A stretch of DNA of 64,000 nt from an uncultured Sphingomonas sp. (GCA_913775315.1 CAJYIX010000010.1:1-64000); one strand, 5' to 3'; numbered from the stretch's first letter, positions 43,561-53,582 are shown. The notes: generated by a model not told the origin, from the letters alone. Translations and numbers: made by a program.

Positions 43561-44475
43561 ATGGACCTTTATCTGCCGATCGCGAACCTGTCGGTGAACG
43601 CGCTGGTGATCGTCGCCCTCGGCTTCGGCGTCGGCTGGCTGTCGGGCATGTTCGGCGTCGGCGGCGGCTTCCTGACGACGCCGCTCCTGATCTTCTACGG
43701 CATCCCGCCGACCGTCGCCGCCGCCTCTGCCGCGAGCCAGGTGACGGGCGCGAGCGTGTCGGGCGTGTTCGCGCACGCCCGGCGCAAGGGCGTCGACTAT
43801 CACATGGGCGGGGTGATGGTGGCGGGCGGCATCGTCGGCTCGCTGATCGGCGCGTGGCTGTTCGAGTTCCTGCGCGCCCGCGGTCTGATCGATACGGTCA
43901 TCTCGATCCTCTATGTCGTGATGCTGGGTTCGATCGGCGGGCTGATGCTACGCGAATCGCTCGGCGCGGTGAGGGCGGGGCGCCGGGGGCAGCCGGTGGC
44001 GGCGGCGCGGCGGCGGCATCACCCGCTCGTCGCGGCGCTCCCCTTTCGGTGGCGCTTCTATCGCTCGGGCCTCTACATCTCGCCGCTCGCACCGCTGATC
44101 CTGGGGCTGGTGACGGGCATCCTGACGATGCTGTTGGGCGTCGGCGGCGGCTTCTTCATGGTGCCGGCGATGATCTACCTTCTCGGCATGGGAACCGCGG
44201 TGGTCGTCGGCACCAGCCTGTTCCAGATCCTGTTCACGACTGCCGCCGCGACGATGGTCCATGCCACGACGACGCGCGCGGTCGATATCGTCCTCGCGGT
44301 GCTCCTGCTGCTCGGATCGGTCGCGGGCGCGCAGCTCGGTACGCGTTTCGCGGCGCGACTGAAGCCCGAGCAGTTGCGGCTCGCGCTCGCGCTCATCGTG
44401 CTCGCCGTGGCGATCCGCATGGCGCTGGGCCTCGGCTGGCGGCCGGGCGAACTCTATTCGGTCGAAGTGGGGTGA
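43561..44475 (+). CDS. TauE/SafE-family permease (sulfite/sulfonate exporter type)
   Basis: The 304-residue protein has about eight hydrophobic helices in two related halves. Each half contains the TauE signature: GWLSGMFGVGGGFLTTPLL and GILTMLLGVGGGFFMVPAM. Family members export sulfite or organosulfonates or carry other small anions. A GTG at 43555 is an alternative start. The stop overlaps the GTG of the next gene, its usual partner (TIGR02186). Confidence 0.9.
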   Translation: MDLYLPIANLSVNALVIVALGFGVGWLSGMFGVGGGFLTTPLLIFYGIPPTVAAASAASQVTGASVSGVFAHARRKGVDYHMGGVMVAGGIVGSLIGAWLFEFLRARGLIDTVISILYVVMLGSIGGLMLRESLGAVRAGRRGQPVAAARRRHHPLVAALPFRWRFYRSGLYISPLAPLILGLVTGILTMLLGVGGGFFMVPAMIYLLGMGTAVVVGTSLFQILFTTAAATMVHATTTRAVDIVLAVLLLLGSVAGAQLGTRFAARLKPEQLRLALALIVLAVAIRMALGLGWRPGELYSVEVG

Positions 44476-45227
44476 GGCGCCTGCTCGCCCTGTTCCTCGC
44501 GCCGCTGCTGATGGCGCAGGCGGATGCGCCGAAGCTCGTACCCGACGCCTCGCAGCGCGAGATCGAGATCGCGTACAGCTTCACCGGCGCCGACCTGCTC
44601 CTGTTCGGGGCGATCCTCTATCCCGACGCCCGCGCGGCCGAGCGGCCCGCGGACATCGTCGTGGTGGTCAAGGGGCCGAGCCAGTCGGTGCTGATGCGCG
44701 AGAAGCAGAAGGTCGCCGGCATCTGGGTCAATGCCGATTCGATGCGCTATCGCTCCGCCCCGTCCTTCTACGCGATCGCGTCCTCCCGCCCGGTCGAGCG
44801 GATCGTCGATGCGCGGACGCGCGCGATCTACGAGCTCGGGCTCGATAGCCTGCAACTCTCGCCGATCGGCAGCGAGCCGCAGACGGTGCAGGACCGCTTC
44901 GTGCGCGGGCTGGTCGAGATGCGCCGCCGCTCGGGCCTATTCGTCGAGGCGCCGGGCGCGGTCGAGATCACCGGCGGCGTCCTCTATCGCGCGCGCATCG
45001 CTATCCCGGCGCGCGTGCCGGTCGGACGCTTCACCGCCGAAACCTTCCTGATCCGCGACGGGCGCGTGCTGGCGGCGGCGGTGCGCGATATCGAGATCCG
45101 CAAATCGGGCTTTGAGCGGTTCGTGGCGGCCGCGGCGCAGAACCATGCGATCGTCTATGGCCTGATCGCGGTGTTCGTCTCTGTCGCGTTCGGCTGGGGG
45201 GCGGGGGCGCTCGGACGGCGCTTCTGA
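44472..45227 (+). CDS. TIGR02186-family membrane-anchored periplasmic protein
   Basis: The 251-residue product starts at a GTG overlapping the permease stop. A signal peptide (RRLLALFLAPLLMAQADAPK) is followed by a periplasmic beta-rich domain (IEIAYSFTGADLLLFGAILY, IVVVVKGPSQSVLMREKQKV) and a C-terminal membrane anchor (NHAIVYGLIAVFVSVAFGWG). This is the alphaproteobacterial TIGR02186 family, nearly always beside a TauE permease, suggesting a joint but undefined transport function. Confidence 0.88.
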   Translation: MRRLLALFLAPLLMAQADAPKLVPDASQREIEIAYSFTGADLLLFGAILYPDARAAERPADIVVVVKGPSQSVLMREKQKVAGIWVNADSMRYRSAPSFYAIASSRPVERIVDARTRAIYELGLDSLQLSPIGSEPQTVQDRFVRGLVEMRRRSGLFVEAPGAVEITGGVLYRARIAIPARVPVGRFTAETFLIRDGRVLAAAVRDIEIRKSGFERFVAAAAQNHAIVYGLIAVFVSVAFGWGAGALGRRF

Positions 45228-45299
45228 GGCAGCCGCTGTAGGCCCGCGAACGTCACCAACGTTATATTTACCTCCGCTTTGGTATCGCTTTCACGTGAT

Positions 45300-46988
45300 A
45301 TGGATGGCGAAGGCCCCTTGCCCATGATGGACGCGACGCGAACGCACGCTTTCGAGCAGGCGCTGCCTGCCGGTGGCGGCGCATCGGCGCTGGCGGCGCC
45401 GCCGATCGGCATCGTCACCGAAATCTCGGGCGCGAGCAGCCGCGTGACCTTCGACCGCCGTGCGCTCGACGCGATGCGCGGCCACGGCGACGAGACGCTG
45501 GCGGCGGCGGGACAGGTCGGCAGCCTTGTCAAGATCCGCATCGGAACGACGTGGCTCGTCGCCAGCGTCCGCGCGCTCAAGCTGACCGAGGACGGTCACG
45601 CCGACATCACCGCACAGATCGACTTCCTGGGCGAGGGCGAGGAGGAGAAGCTGACGGGCAAGCTCTACCGCTTCCGCCGCGGCGTCACCCGCTATCCGAC
45701 GCCGGGGGCAGAGGTGCTGCCCGTGTCGACCGAGGACATGCGCCAGGTCTATCAGACCGACGACCGCGCCAATGTGAAGATCGGCAACGTCTATCCGACC
45801 AAGGACATTCGCGCCGCGCTTTACATCGACGCAATGCTCGGCAAGCATTTCGCGCTCTTGGGCTCGACCGGCACCGGCAAGTCGACCAGCGCCGCGCTGA
45901 TCCTCCACCGCATCTGCGAGGCGGCGCCCCAAGGGCACATCGTCATGATCGACCCGCACGGCGAATATGCCGCGGCGTTCGCGACGCGCGGGGCGATCTA
46001 CGACGTCGGCAACCTCGCCATGCCCTATTGGCTGATGAACTTCGAGGAGCATTGCGAGGTCTTCATCACCGGGACCGGCAACCAGCGACAGCTCGACGCC
46101 GACATCCTCGCCAAGTGCCTGCTGGCCGCGCGCGGCAAGAATCGCCTCGCCACCGACGTGAAGCTCACCGTCGATTCGCCCATCCCCTATCTGCTCAGCG
46201 ACCTGACGACGCAGATCACGCAGGAGATGGGCAAGATGGACCGGGCCGGCGATACCTCGCCCTATCTTCGCCTGAAGTCGAAGATCGAGGAGGTGAAAAA
46301 CGATCCGCGCTATACCTTCATGTTCAACGGGATGCTCGTCGCCGACACGATGGCGACGTTCCTCGCCCGGATGTTCCGCCTGCCCGCCGAGGGCAAGCCG
46401 ATCGCGATCATCGACGTGTCCGGCGTGCCGAGTGAGATCACCAGCGTCGTCGTCGCGGTTCTGAGCCGCATGGTGTTCGATTATGCGATCTGGGCGCGCG
46501 GGGAGCAGGTGCGCCCGATTCTCCTCGTCTGCGAGGAGGCGCACCGATACGTGCCCAACGAGCGCAACGCCGACGGCTCGTCGGTCGGCCGCATCCTCAG
46601 CCGCATCGCCAAGGAAGGGCGGAAATACGGCGTGTCGCTGGGCCTCATCACCCAGCGTCCCTCTGACCTTGCCGAGGGCGTGCTGTCGCAGTGCGGCACG
46701 ATCATCGCGATGCGCCTGAACAACGACCGTGACCAGGCCTATGTCCGGGCAGCCATGCCCGAGGGCGCGCGCGGATTCCTCGATGCGATCCCCGCGCTGC
46801 GCAATCGCGAGTGCATCATCTGCGGCGAGGGTGTGGCGACGCCGATCCGCGTCCTGTTCGACGACCTCGACGAATCGCTGCGGCCGGCCTCGGCCGACCC
46901 GTCGTTCAGCGAGCTTTGGAAGAAGGGCGGCGGCGAGGAGGCGTCGCTCCAGCGCACGATCAAGCGCTGGCGCAGCCAGCGGGCGTGA
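45300..46988 (+). CDS. HerA-type DUF87 ATPase
   Basis: From the ATG at 45300 the product has 562 residues. An N-terminal HAS-barrel (about 35-130) precedes an FtsK/HerA ATPase core: Walker A GSTGTGKS (188-195), MIDPHGEYAAAF, Walker B ILLVCEEAHRYVPNE and sensor LITQRPSDLAEGVLSQCGTI. HerA hexamers translocate DNA, often with the nuclease NurA; no nurA, sir2 or other nuclease gene is adjacent. Start choice is uncertain: ATG codons at 45324 and 45327 are alternatives. Confidence 0.88.
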   Translation: MDGEGPLPMMDATRTHAFEQALPAGGGASALAAPPIGIVTEISGASSRVTFDRRALDAMRGHGDETLAAAGQVGSLVKIRIGTTWLVASVRALKLTEDGHADITAQIDFLGEGEEEKLTGKLYRFRRGVTRYPTPGAEVLPVSTEDMRQVYQTDDRANVKIGNVYPTKDIRAALYIDAMLGKHFALLGSTGTGKSTSAALILHRICEAAPQGHIVMIDPHGEYAAAFATRGAIYDVGNLAMPYWLMNFEEHCEVFITGTGNQRQLDADILAKCLLAARGKNRLATDVKLTVDSPIPYLLSDLTTQITQEMGKMDRAGDTSPYLRLKSKIEEVKNDPRYTFMFNGMLVADTMATFLARMFRLPAEGKPIAIIDVSGVPSEITSVVVAVLSRMVFDYAIWARGEQVRPILLVCEEAHRYVPNERNADGSSVGRILSRIAKEGRKYGVSLGLITQRPSDLAEGVLSQCGTIIAMRLNNDRDQAYVRAAMPEGARGFLDAIPALRNRECIICGEGVATPIRVLFDDLDESLRPASADPSFSELWKKGGGEEASLQRTIKRWRSQRA

Positions 46989-46991
46989 GGA

Positions 46992-47489
46992 TCAGCTTAC
47001 TGGTTCCTTGAGCAGCGGGACCAGCTCGCGGTTGAGGTCGTCGAGCTCGAACGCCGCGGCCTTGGCATAGCGGATGCGCCCGGCGCGATCGATGATGTAG
47101 TTGGTGGGCACCGCGCCGAGCGTGCCGTAGTTTCCCTTGAAGCTCTTGACCGCGGGCATCTTCATCACCGCGAACAGCGCCTTCAGCCTGAATAGCGGCA
47201 CCGAATCCTCGGTCGTGATGGCATAGGCGCGCAGCCCCGCATCCTTGCGCAGCGAATAATAGCGGTCGAGGAGCGGCAGCTCCGCGCGGCACGGCGCGCA
47301 CCACGTCGCCCAGTAGTTGAGGACGACAACGTGGCCGCGAAGTTCGTCGGAAGTGACCTCGGTCCCGTCGATCAGCTTCATGCGAAAGGGCGGGGCGATG
47401 TCGCCGACCTTCGGCGGCGGTGGGGGCGACATCGCCGCGCTTGCCAATATCCAGCCCGCACCGACCAGCGCGATCAGCCGTTTCGTCAT
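46992..47489 (-). CDS. TlpA-like thiol-disulfide oxidoreductase
   Basis: The 165-residue product has a signal sequence (TKRLIALVGAGWILASAAM), then a thioredoxin fold with WATWCAPCRAELP (Cys64, Cys67) and the cis-proline site GAVPTNYIIDRAGRI. TlpA/ResA proteins reduce disulfides in the periplasm, for example in cytochrome c or oxidase assembly. I use the ATG at 47489; the longer open frame is antisense to the aldolase gene. It converges with the HerA-type gene, three bases apart. Confidence 0.9.
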   Translation of the reverse strand: MTKRLIALVGAGWILASAAMSPPPPPKVGDIAPPFRMKLIDGTEVTSDELRGHVVVLNYWATWCAPCRAELPLLDRYYSLRKDAGLRAYAITTEDSVPLFRLKALFAVMKMPAVKSFKGNYGTLGAVPTNYIIDRAGRIRYAKAAAFELDDLNRELVPLLKEPVS

Positions 47490-47592
47490 CCCCCGGTCCC
47501 CCTCTTTCGTCGATACAGGCTGACCGGACAGCTGGTTCCGGTCAAACGGATATCGATCGGCGCTCGGGCATTGCCCCTTCTCGGCGCAGTCG

Positions 47593-47616
47593 GTATGCGG
47601 CGCAGCATACGTATGC
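47593..47616. promoter_or_regulatory. Repeated GTATGC/GCATAC palindrome upstream of the aldolase gene
   Basis: GTATGC (47593-47598), six bases, then GCATAC-GTATGC (47605-47616), a perfect 12-base palindrome. Three copies of one hexamer in alternating orientation, 21 bases before the aldolase ATG, suggest an operator. The regulator is unknown. Confidence 0.4.
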
Positions 47617-47636
47617 AGAAGCTCAGGGGATCGACG

Positions 47637-48542
47637 ATGGACAAGGCCGAGATGACCGCGCGGATCGAACGGGGCGACGGGTTCATCGCCGCGCTGGACC
47701 AGTCGGGCGGCTCCACGCCCAAGGCGCTGGCGGGCTACGGCATCGAGGACGGCGCCTGGGACGGCGACGAGGCGATGTTCGCGCTCATCCACGACATGCG
47801 CGCACGGATCATCACCGCGCCTTCGTTCAGCGGCGACAAGGTGCTGGGCGCGATCCTGTTCGAGCGGACGATGGACGGCGAGGTGGCGGGCAAGCCCACC
47901 CCCGCGGCGCTGATCGAGCGGGGCGTCGTCCCCTTCATCAAGATCGACAAGGGGCTGGAGGCCGAGGCGGACGGCGTGCAGCTGATGAAGCCGATCGACG
48001 GCCTCGACGCGCTGCTTTCTCGCGCCGCCGGGCTCGGCGTGTTCGGGACCAAGGAACGCTCGGTCATCAACCTCGCCAACGAGGCGGGAATCGCCGCGGT
48101 GGTGCGCCAGCAGTTCGAGGTGGCGCGTCAGGTGCTCGCCGCCGGCCTCGTCCCGATCATCGAGCCCGAAGTGAACATCAAGAGCGCCGAGCGCGGCGCC
48201 GCCGACCGCATCCTCAAGGCCGAATTGCTGAAGGCGCTGGACGCGATGCCCGGCGACGACCGCGTGATGCTGAAGCTCTCGATTCCCGCGGAAGCCGGGC
48301 TGTTCGACGAACTGGTCGATCATCCCCGCGTCCTGCGCGTCGTCGCGCTGTCGGGCGGCTTCGCGCGGGCCGAGGCGTGCGCGGAGCTGGCAAAGAACCG
48401 CGGCATGATCGCCAGCTTCAGCCGCGCGCTTCTCTCCGACCTGCGCCACCAGATGAGCGATGACGAATTCGACGCGGCGCTCGGCGAGGCGATCGACGAC
48501 ATCCACGCCGCCTCGACGAAGAAGGTCGCGCTGGCCGCGTGA
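47637..48542 (+). CDS. Class I fructose-bisphosphate aldolase
   Basis: The 301-residue protein begins MDKAEMTARIERGDGFIAAL and has the class I signatures FIAALDQSGGSTPKAL, GVVPFIKIDKGLE and the Schiff-base lysine region DRVMLKLSIPAEAG. It matches the short bacterial class I aldolases (fda type, about 296 residues). It cleaves fructose 1,6-bisphosphate in glycolysis and acts in reverse in gluconeogenesis, without a metal. thiE begins about 50 bases downstream. Confidence 0.93.
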   Translation: MDKAEMTARIERGDGFIAALDQSGGSTPKALAGYGIEDGAWDGDEAMFALIHDMRARIITAPSFSGDKVLGAILFERTMDGEVAGKPTPAALIERGVVPFIKIDKGLEAEADGVQLMKPIDGLDALLSRAAGLGVFGTKERSVINLANEAGIAAVVRQQFEVARQVLAAGLVPIIEPEVNIKSAERGAADRILKAELLKALDAMPGDDRVMLKLSIPAEAGLFDELVDHPRVLRVVALSGGFARAEACAELAKNRGMIASFSRALLSDLRHQMSDDEFDAALGEAIDDIHAASTKKVALAA

Positions 48543-48591
48543 CGGTTCGCCTACGCGCTTGGCAGCGAGGCGGCCGAGCGGGTAGGGCGCG

Positions 48592-49281
48592 ATGATGACC
48601 GATTTTGACGACGATCCGCTCGGCCCGCTCGATCCCGACTTCGCCGAGCAGTTCAAGCGCGACGATCGCCGGCCGCCGTGCCAGCTCTACCTGATCTCGC
48701 CACTGGAAGTGGGGGGCGATTTCCCCGACCGGCTCGAGCGGGCGCTCGCCGCCGGGCCGGTCGCGGCGTTCCAGTTCCGGGTGAAGGGGATCGACCAGCA
48801 CAAGGCGGCGGCACTCGCCGAACCGCTGCAGCGCATCTGCGCCGCCCATGAGGTCGCGTTCATCGTCAACGATTCGATCAGCCTCGCCAAGCGTCTAGGC
48901 GCCGACGGCGTGCATCTGGGGCAGGGCGACGGCGACGTAGGCGAAGCGCGCGCGGCGCTCGGCCCGGCGGCGCAGATCGGCGTCACCTGTCACGACAGCC
49001 GCCACCTGGCGATGGAAGCGGGGGAGGCTGGGGCCGATTACGTCGCGTTCGGCGCCTTCTACGACACCACCACCAAGCCCGTCAGCCATCGGCCGGAGCC
49101 GGTGATCCTGTCCTGGTGGTCGGCGCTGTTCGAGGTGCCGTGCGTCGCGATCGGCGGGATCACGCCTGAAAACGCCCGCCCGCTGGTCGAGGCGGGGGCC
49201 GATTTCCTCGCGGTGTCGAGTGCGGTCTGGCAGGGTGACGAGGCGGCGGCGGTCAGAGCGTTCGCGGCGCTGCTCGCCTGA
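48592..49281 (+). CDS. thiE: Thiamine phosphate synthase
   Basis: The 229-residue TIM barrel couples thiazole phosphate with HMP pyrophosphate to form thiamine phosphate. Signatures are QFRVKGIDQHKAAALAEPLQ, FIVNDSISLAKRLGADGVHL, GQGDGDV and PCVAIGGITPENARPL. A 28-residue acidic leader (DFDDDPLGPLDPDFAEQF) precedes the usual N-terminus. It is co-directional with and close to the aldolase gene and distant from thiSG at 14474. Confidence 0.9.
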   Translation: MMTDFDDDPLGPLDPDFAEQFKRDDRRPPCQLYLISPLEVGGDFPDRLERALAAGPVAAFQFRVKGIDQHKAAALAEPLQRICAAHEVAFIVNDSISLAKRLGADGVHLGQGDGDVGEARAALGPAAQIGVTCHDSRHLAMEAGEAGADYVAFGAFYDTTTKPVSHRPEPVILSWWSALFEVPCVAIGGITPENARPLVEAGADFLAVSSAVWQGDEAAAVRAFAALLA

Positions 49282-49357
49282 CGCGGCTGTAAAACCGTTC
49301 ATGCAACAAAGCTGATTTCTACTCGTTCGATTCGGCCTTGGAGGAGGCGAGTCGCGT

Positions 49358-50425
49358 ATGGAACATCGGGATCGGGCGCTCTTGGGCGCAATCGGATTGG
49401 CTACGGTGACGGCAACCGCCTTGGGCTTCGCCGGCATCCCCAAGGCCGATGCGCAGGCGCCGAAGGCGGAGCCGCAGCAGCAGGCGGCACCCGCGCCGGC
49501 CGCCGGTCCCAAGGTCGACCTCGCAACGCTGAAAGCGCAGGTGATCCTGTCGAAGCTCGGCTTCTCGTCGGGGCTGCTCGACGGCAAGAACAGCGCCGGC
49601 TTCAAGGGGGCGATCCACGGCTTCCAGGAAAGCCGCGGCCTCGCCCCGACCGGCAAGCTCGACGCGCCGACGCTCGCCGCGCTCAAGCGCTACGACGCGG
49701 CCGAACCCACCAAGACGATCACGCTCGCGCCGCAGATGATCGCCGGGCCGTTCATCAATCCGACGCCGAAGGATTATGCCGATCAGTCGAAGCTGCCCGG
49801 CCTCTACTACCGCTCCCCGCTCGAGAAGCTGGCCGAGATGTTCCACACCTCGCCCGAGGTGCTCGTGGCGCTCAACAGCCGCGACACGCCGCTGAAGGCC
49901 GGGCAGCAGATCGTGGTGCCGAACGCGCTGCCTTCCTCGCGCGCCTATGACATCGACGATGCGACGTGGAAGCAGACCGTCGCCTATCTCAATGTCGACG
50001 CGCAGCAGCCCAAGGCCGACCATGTCGTCGTCGACGAAAGCGAGGGCGTGCTCAAGGTCATGGACGGACAGGAGCGCGTGATCGCGCAGTTCCCCGCGAC
50101 GATGGGCTCGGCGCAGTTTCCGCTGCCGATCGGCGAATGGACGATCAAGGGCGCGGCCTACAATCCCGACTGGAAGTACCAGCCCGAGCTGATCGCCGGG
50201 TCGAAGCCGGGCGCGAAGGAGGCGGTGGTGCCGCCGGGGCCGAACAATCCGGTCGGCGTCGTCTGGATGGACCTGTCCAAACCGCATTACGGCATCCACG
50301 GCACGCCCGAGCCGCAGAATATCGGCAAGACCGAAAGCAACGGCTGCATCCGCCTGACCAACTGGGACGCCGCGCGCCTCGCCCTGATGGTCAAGCCCGG
50401 CACCAAGGCGCTGTTCCGGAAGTAG
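49358..50425 (+). CDS. L,D-transpeptidase with peptidoglycan-binding domain
   Basis: The 355-residue product has a signal or anchor sequence (about 8-32), a Pro/Gln/Ala linker, a peptidoglycan-binding repeat (about 57-107: ILSKLGFSSGLLDGKNSAGF), a LysM-like stretch (about 150-190) and a YkuD catalytic domain (about 225-355). The domain contains HYGIHGTPEP and the active-site Cys in SNGCIRLTNWDA. It makes 3-3 crosslinks or attaches proteins to peptidoglycan. It is preceded by a strong GGAGGAGG ribosome site and followed five bases later by an M23 peptidase gene. Confidence 0.93.
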   Translation: MEHRDRALLGAIGLATVTATALGFAGIPKADAQAPKAEPQQQAAPAPAAGPKVDLATLKAQVILSKLGFSSGLLDGKNSAGFKGAIHGFQESRGLAPTGKLDAPTLAALKRYDAAEPTKTITLAPQMIAGPFINPTPKDYADQSKLPGLYYRSPLEKLAEMFHTSPEVLVALNSRDTPLKAGQQIVVPNALPSSRAYDIDDATWKQTVAYLNVDAQQPKADHVVVDESEGVLKVMDGQERVIAQFPATMGSAQFPLPIGEWTIKGAAYNPDWKYQPELIAGSKPGAKEAVVPPGPNNPVGVVWMDLSKPHYGIHGTPEPQNIGKTESNGCIRLTNWDAARLALMVKPGTKALFRK

Positions 50426-50429
50426 GGCG

Positions 50430-51065
50430 ATGCCGCGGCTCTTCTGGGGCATCCTGGCGCTGATCGTCGTCGGGGCGGCGATCTTCGCCTCGATGCTGCG
50501 CTTCGGTGGGCCGCCTGCCCCCGCCCCGGAAGTGGCGCGGCGAGTCGCTGCGATGCCGACGCCGCCGCCCGCGCCGCCGGGTGGGCGTATCCGCTGGCGG
50601 GGCGGGCTCCTGACCGTGCCCGTCGCCGGGATCGCGCGGTCGGCGATCGCGTCGAGCTGGGGTGATCCGCGTGGGAACGGCACCCGGCTGCACCGCGGCA
50701 ACGACATTATGGCGCCCGGCGGCACGCCCGTGCTGGCGGCGGCGGACGGCGTGGTGGAAAAGGTCTTCTTCAGCAACGGGGGCGGGGGCAACACGCTCTA
50801 CGTCCGTTCGCCCGATGGTCGCTGGAGCTATTACTACGCGCATCTGGCCGGCTATGCGCCGGGCATTGCCGAGGGGATGCGGGTCCGCGCGGGCCAGCCG
50901 ATCGCGATGGTCGGTGACACCGGCAATGCCGGGCCGGGCAACACGCACCTGCATTTCGGGCTGTCGGCGATGGCGCCGGGCGAGCGCTGGTATCAGGGCC
51001 GCGCGGTCGATCCGACGCCGCTCCTCACCGGCGCCTCCCTTGCCGATCCGGCCGCTCGCCGCTAA
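50430..51065 (+). CDS. M23-family metallopeptidase
   Basis: The 211-residue product has an N-terminal membrane anchor (WGILALIVVGAAIFASML), a Pro-rich linker and a LytM domain (about 75-190). Zinc ligands are in LHRGNDIMAPGG (His and Asp) and HLHFGLSA. Both ligand sets of an active enzyme are present, so it should cut peptidoglycan crosslinks. It starts five bases after the L,D-transpeptidase gene, a paired cell-wall cutting and joining unit. Confidence 0.92.
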   Translation: MPRLFWGILALIVVGAAIFASMLRFGGPPAPAPEVARRVAAMPTPPPAPPGGRIRWRGGLLTVPVAGIARSAIASSWGDPRGNGTRLHRGNDIMAPGGTPVLAAADGVVEKVFFSNGGGGNTLYVRSPDGRWSYYYAHLAGYAPGIAEGMRVRAGQPIAMVGDTGNAGPGNTHLHFGLSAMAPGERWYQGRAVDPTPLLTGASLADPAARR

Positions 51066-51101
51066 GGCGCGGCCACCAGCTCTTTCCAACAGGTCAATCG
51101 T

Positions 51102-51665
51102 ATGAAGATCAGCGGCGTGGACATCCGTCCCGGCAACATCATCGAGTATGAAGGCGGCATCTGGCGTGCGGTGAAGATCCAGCACACCCAGCCCGGCAAG
51201 GGCGGCGCCTATATGCAGGTCGAGATGAAGAACCTGATCGACGGGCGCAAGACCAACGTCCGCTTCCGCTCGGCCGAGACGGTGGAGCGCGTCCGCCTCG
51301 ACACCAAAGACTTCCAGTTCCTGTTCGCCGAGGGCGATACGCTGACCTTCATGGACAAGGACAATTACGAGCAGATCACGCTCGACAAGGACGTGCTGGG
51401 CGACGCCGCCGAGTTCCTGCAGGACGGGATGGACGTGGTCATGGAACTGCATGACGAGCGCCCGATCAGCGTGCAGCTTCCCGACACGGTCGAGGCGACG
51501 ATCGTCGAGGCCGATGCGGTGGTGAAGGGGCAGACCGCCTCGTCCAGCTACAAGCCGGCGATCCTCGACAACGGCGTCCGCGTGATGGTGCCGCCGCATA
51601 TCTCTAGCGGCACGCGCATCGTCGTCGACGTGTACGAGCGCACCTACGTCCGCCGCGCCGACTGA
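51102..51665 (+). CDS. efp: Translation elongation factor P
   Basis: The 187-residue protein has the three beta domains of EF-P. The loop [11 protein letters not shown] places the functional lysine at residue 33, the site that E. coli EpmA modifies. EF-P relieves ribosome stalling at polyproline, relevant to the many proline-rich linkers encoded here. No epmA or earP gene is next to it. suhB follows after 50 bases. Confidence 0.96.
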   Translation: MKISGVDIRPGNIIEYEGGIWRAVKIQHTQPGKGGAYMQVEMKNLIDGRKTNVRFRSAETVERVRLDTKDFQFLFAEGDTLTFMDKDNYEQITLDKDVLGDAAEFLQDGMDVVMELHDERPISVQLPDTVEATIVEADAVVKGQTASSSYKPAILDNGVRVMVPPHISSGTRIVVDVYERTYVRRAD

Positions 51666-51715
51666 TTTCCAATCGCTCCTCCTCGCTTCCGCCGGGGAGG
51701 GGAGGAGTTAAGCCC

Positions 51716-52516
<801 letters not shown>

Positions 52517-52536
52517 TCGACGGCGGGCGGGTCAGT

Positions 52537-52551
52537 TGAGATTCATTCTCA
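52537..52551. promoter_or_regulatory. Fur-like 7-1-7 palindrome upstream of nuoA
   Basis: TGAGATTCATTCTCA matches 11 of 14 positions of the Fur 7-1-7 consensus TGATAAT-N-ATTATCA, with clean TGAGA/TCTCA arms. It lies about 78 bases before the nuoA start. An outer GGCGGGC/GCCCGCC pairing also surrounds it, so it may instead be part of a suhB terminator hairpin. Confidence 0.4.
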
Positions 52552-52628
52552 CTGCCCGCCGCCTTGCCGGTCCCCGTTCATCGGCCTAGAAGCGCGCCCA
52601 AACCCCTGCTGCAACCGCGAGATGGCCC

Positions 52629-53003
52629 TTGGTCGACCTGTCGCAATATCTGCCGATCCTGATGTTTCTGGGCATCGCCCTGATACTGTCGTCGGCGTTC
52701 GTGTTCCTGCCGATGATCGCGGCGCGCTTTACCGGCGCGCACAAGCCGACGCCGGAAAAGCTGACCGAATATGAGTGCGGTTTCCCCGCATTCGAGGATT
52801 CGCGCAGCCAGTTCGACGTGCGCTTTTATCTGGTCGCGATCCTTTTCATCGTCTTCGATCTCGAGGCGGCGTTCCTATATCCGTGGGCAGTGAGCGTGTT
52901 CGACCTGGGCTGGGTGGCCTGGTCCTCGATGATGATCTTCATCGCCGAACTCGCGCTCGGCCTTGTCTATGCCTGGAAGAAGGGAGCTCTCGATTGGGAG
53001 TAG
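52629..53003 (+). CDS. nuoA: NADH-quinone oxidoreductase subunit A
   Basis: The 124-residue membrane subunit has three helices (about 8-30, 66-86 and 93-115) and the conserved [20 protein letters not shown] loop. The start is a TTG: no ATG or GTG in this frame gives the [19 protein letters not shown]-terminus expected for NuoA. It is the first gene of the complex I operon, which couples NADH oxidation to proton pumping. Confidence 0.95.
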   Translation: MVDLSQYLPILMFLGIALILSSAFVFLPMIAARFTGAHKPTPEKLTEYECGFPAFEDSRSQFDVRFYLVAILFIVFDLEAAFLYPWAVSVFDLGWVAWSSMMIFIAELALGLVYAWKKGALDWE

Positions 53004-53572
53004 AGTTCAACCCCGCGCATCCCGCCAACCCGAACGCCGTCGGCCTCGTCGGCGGCGGTCAGGCGGTGACGCCGCCGGACCAGCAGTTCTTCAGCGACCT
53101 GAACGGTGAGCTGACCGACAAGGGCTTCCTCGTCACCACGACTGAGGACCTGTTCACCTGGGCGCGCACCGGCTCGCTCTGGTGGATGACGTTCGGCCTT
53201 GCCTGCTGCGCGGTCGAGATGATCCACGTCAACATGCCGCGCTACGACATGGAGCGGTTCGGCGCCGCGCCGCGCGCGTCCCCGCGCCAGTCGGACGTGA
53301 TGATCGTCGCGGGCACGCTCTGCAACAAGATGGCCCCGGCGCTCCGCCGCGTCTACGACCAGATGTCGGAGCCCAAATACGTCATTTCGATGGGCTCGTG
53401 CGCCAATGGCGGCGGGTACTATCATTACAGCTACAGCGTCGTTCGCGGCTGTGACCGGATCGTGCCGGTGGACATCTATGTCCCCGGCTGTCCGCCGACC
53501 GCGGAGGCGCTGCTTTACGGCGTGATGCAGTTGCAGCGGAAGATCCGCCGCATCGGGACGATTGAAAGGTGA
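52994..53572 (+). CDS. nuoB: NADH-quinone oxidoreductase subunit B
   Basis: The start is a TTG at 52994, giving [20 protein letters not shown] (192 residues) and overlapping the end of nuoA by ten bases; no ATG or GTG fits. The subunit holds the N2 Fe4S4 cluster next to quinone: [10 protein letters not shown] (two adjacent Cys), GSCANGGG and [13 protein letters not shown]. It belongs to the hydrophilic arm of complex I. Confidence 0.95.
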   Translation: MGVEFNPAHPANPNAVGLVGGGQAVTPPDQQFFSDLNGELTDKGFLVTTTEDLFTWARTGSLWWMTFGLACCAVEMIHVNMPRYDMERFGAAPRASPRQSDVMIVAGTLCNKMAPALRRVYDQMSEPKYVISMGSCANGGGYYHYSYSVVRGCDRIVPVDIYVPGCPPTAEALLYGVMQLQRKIRRIGTIER

Positions 53573-53582
53573 TTGCAGGGAC

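Noticed and set aside
51666-51715. CTCCTC/GAGGAG pairing before suhB as a regulatory RNA switch
   Set aside because: The stem is short and purine/pyrimidine-simple; any strong Shine-Dalgarno next to its complement would look the same.
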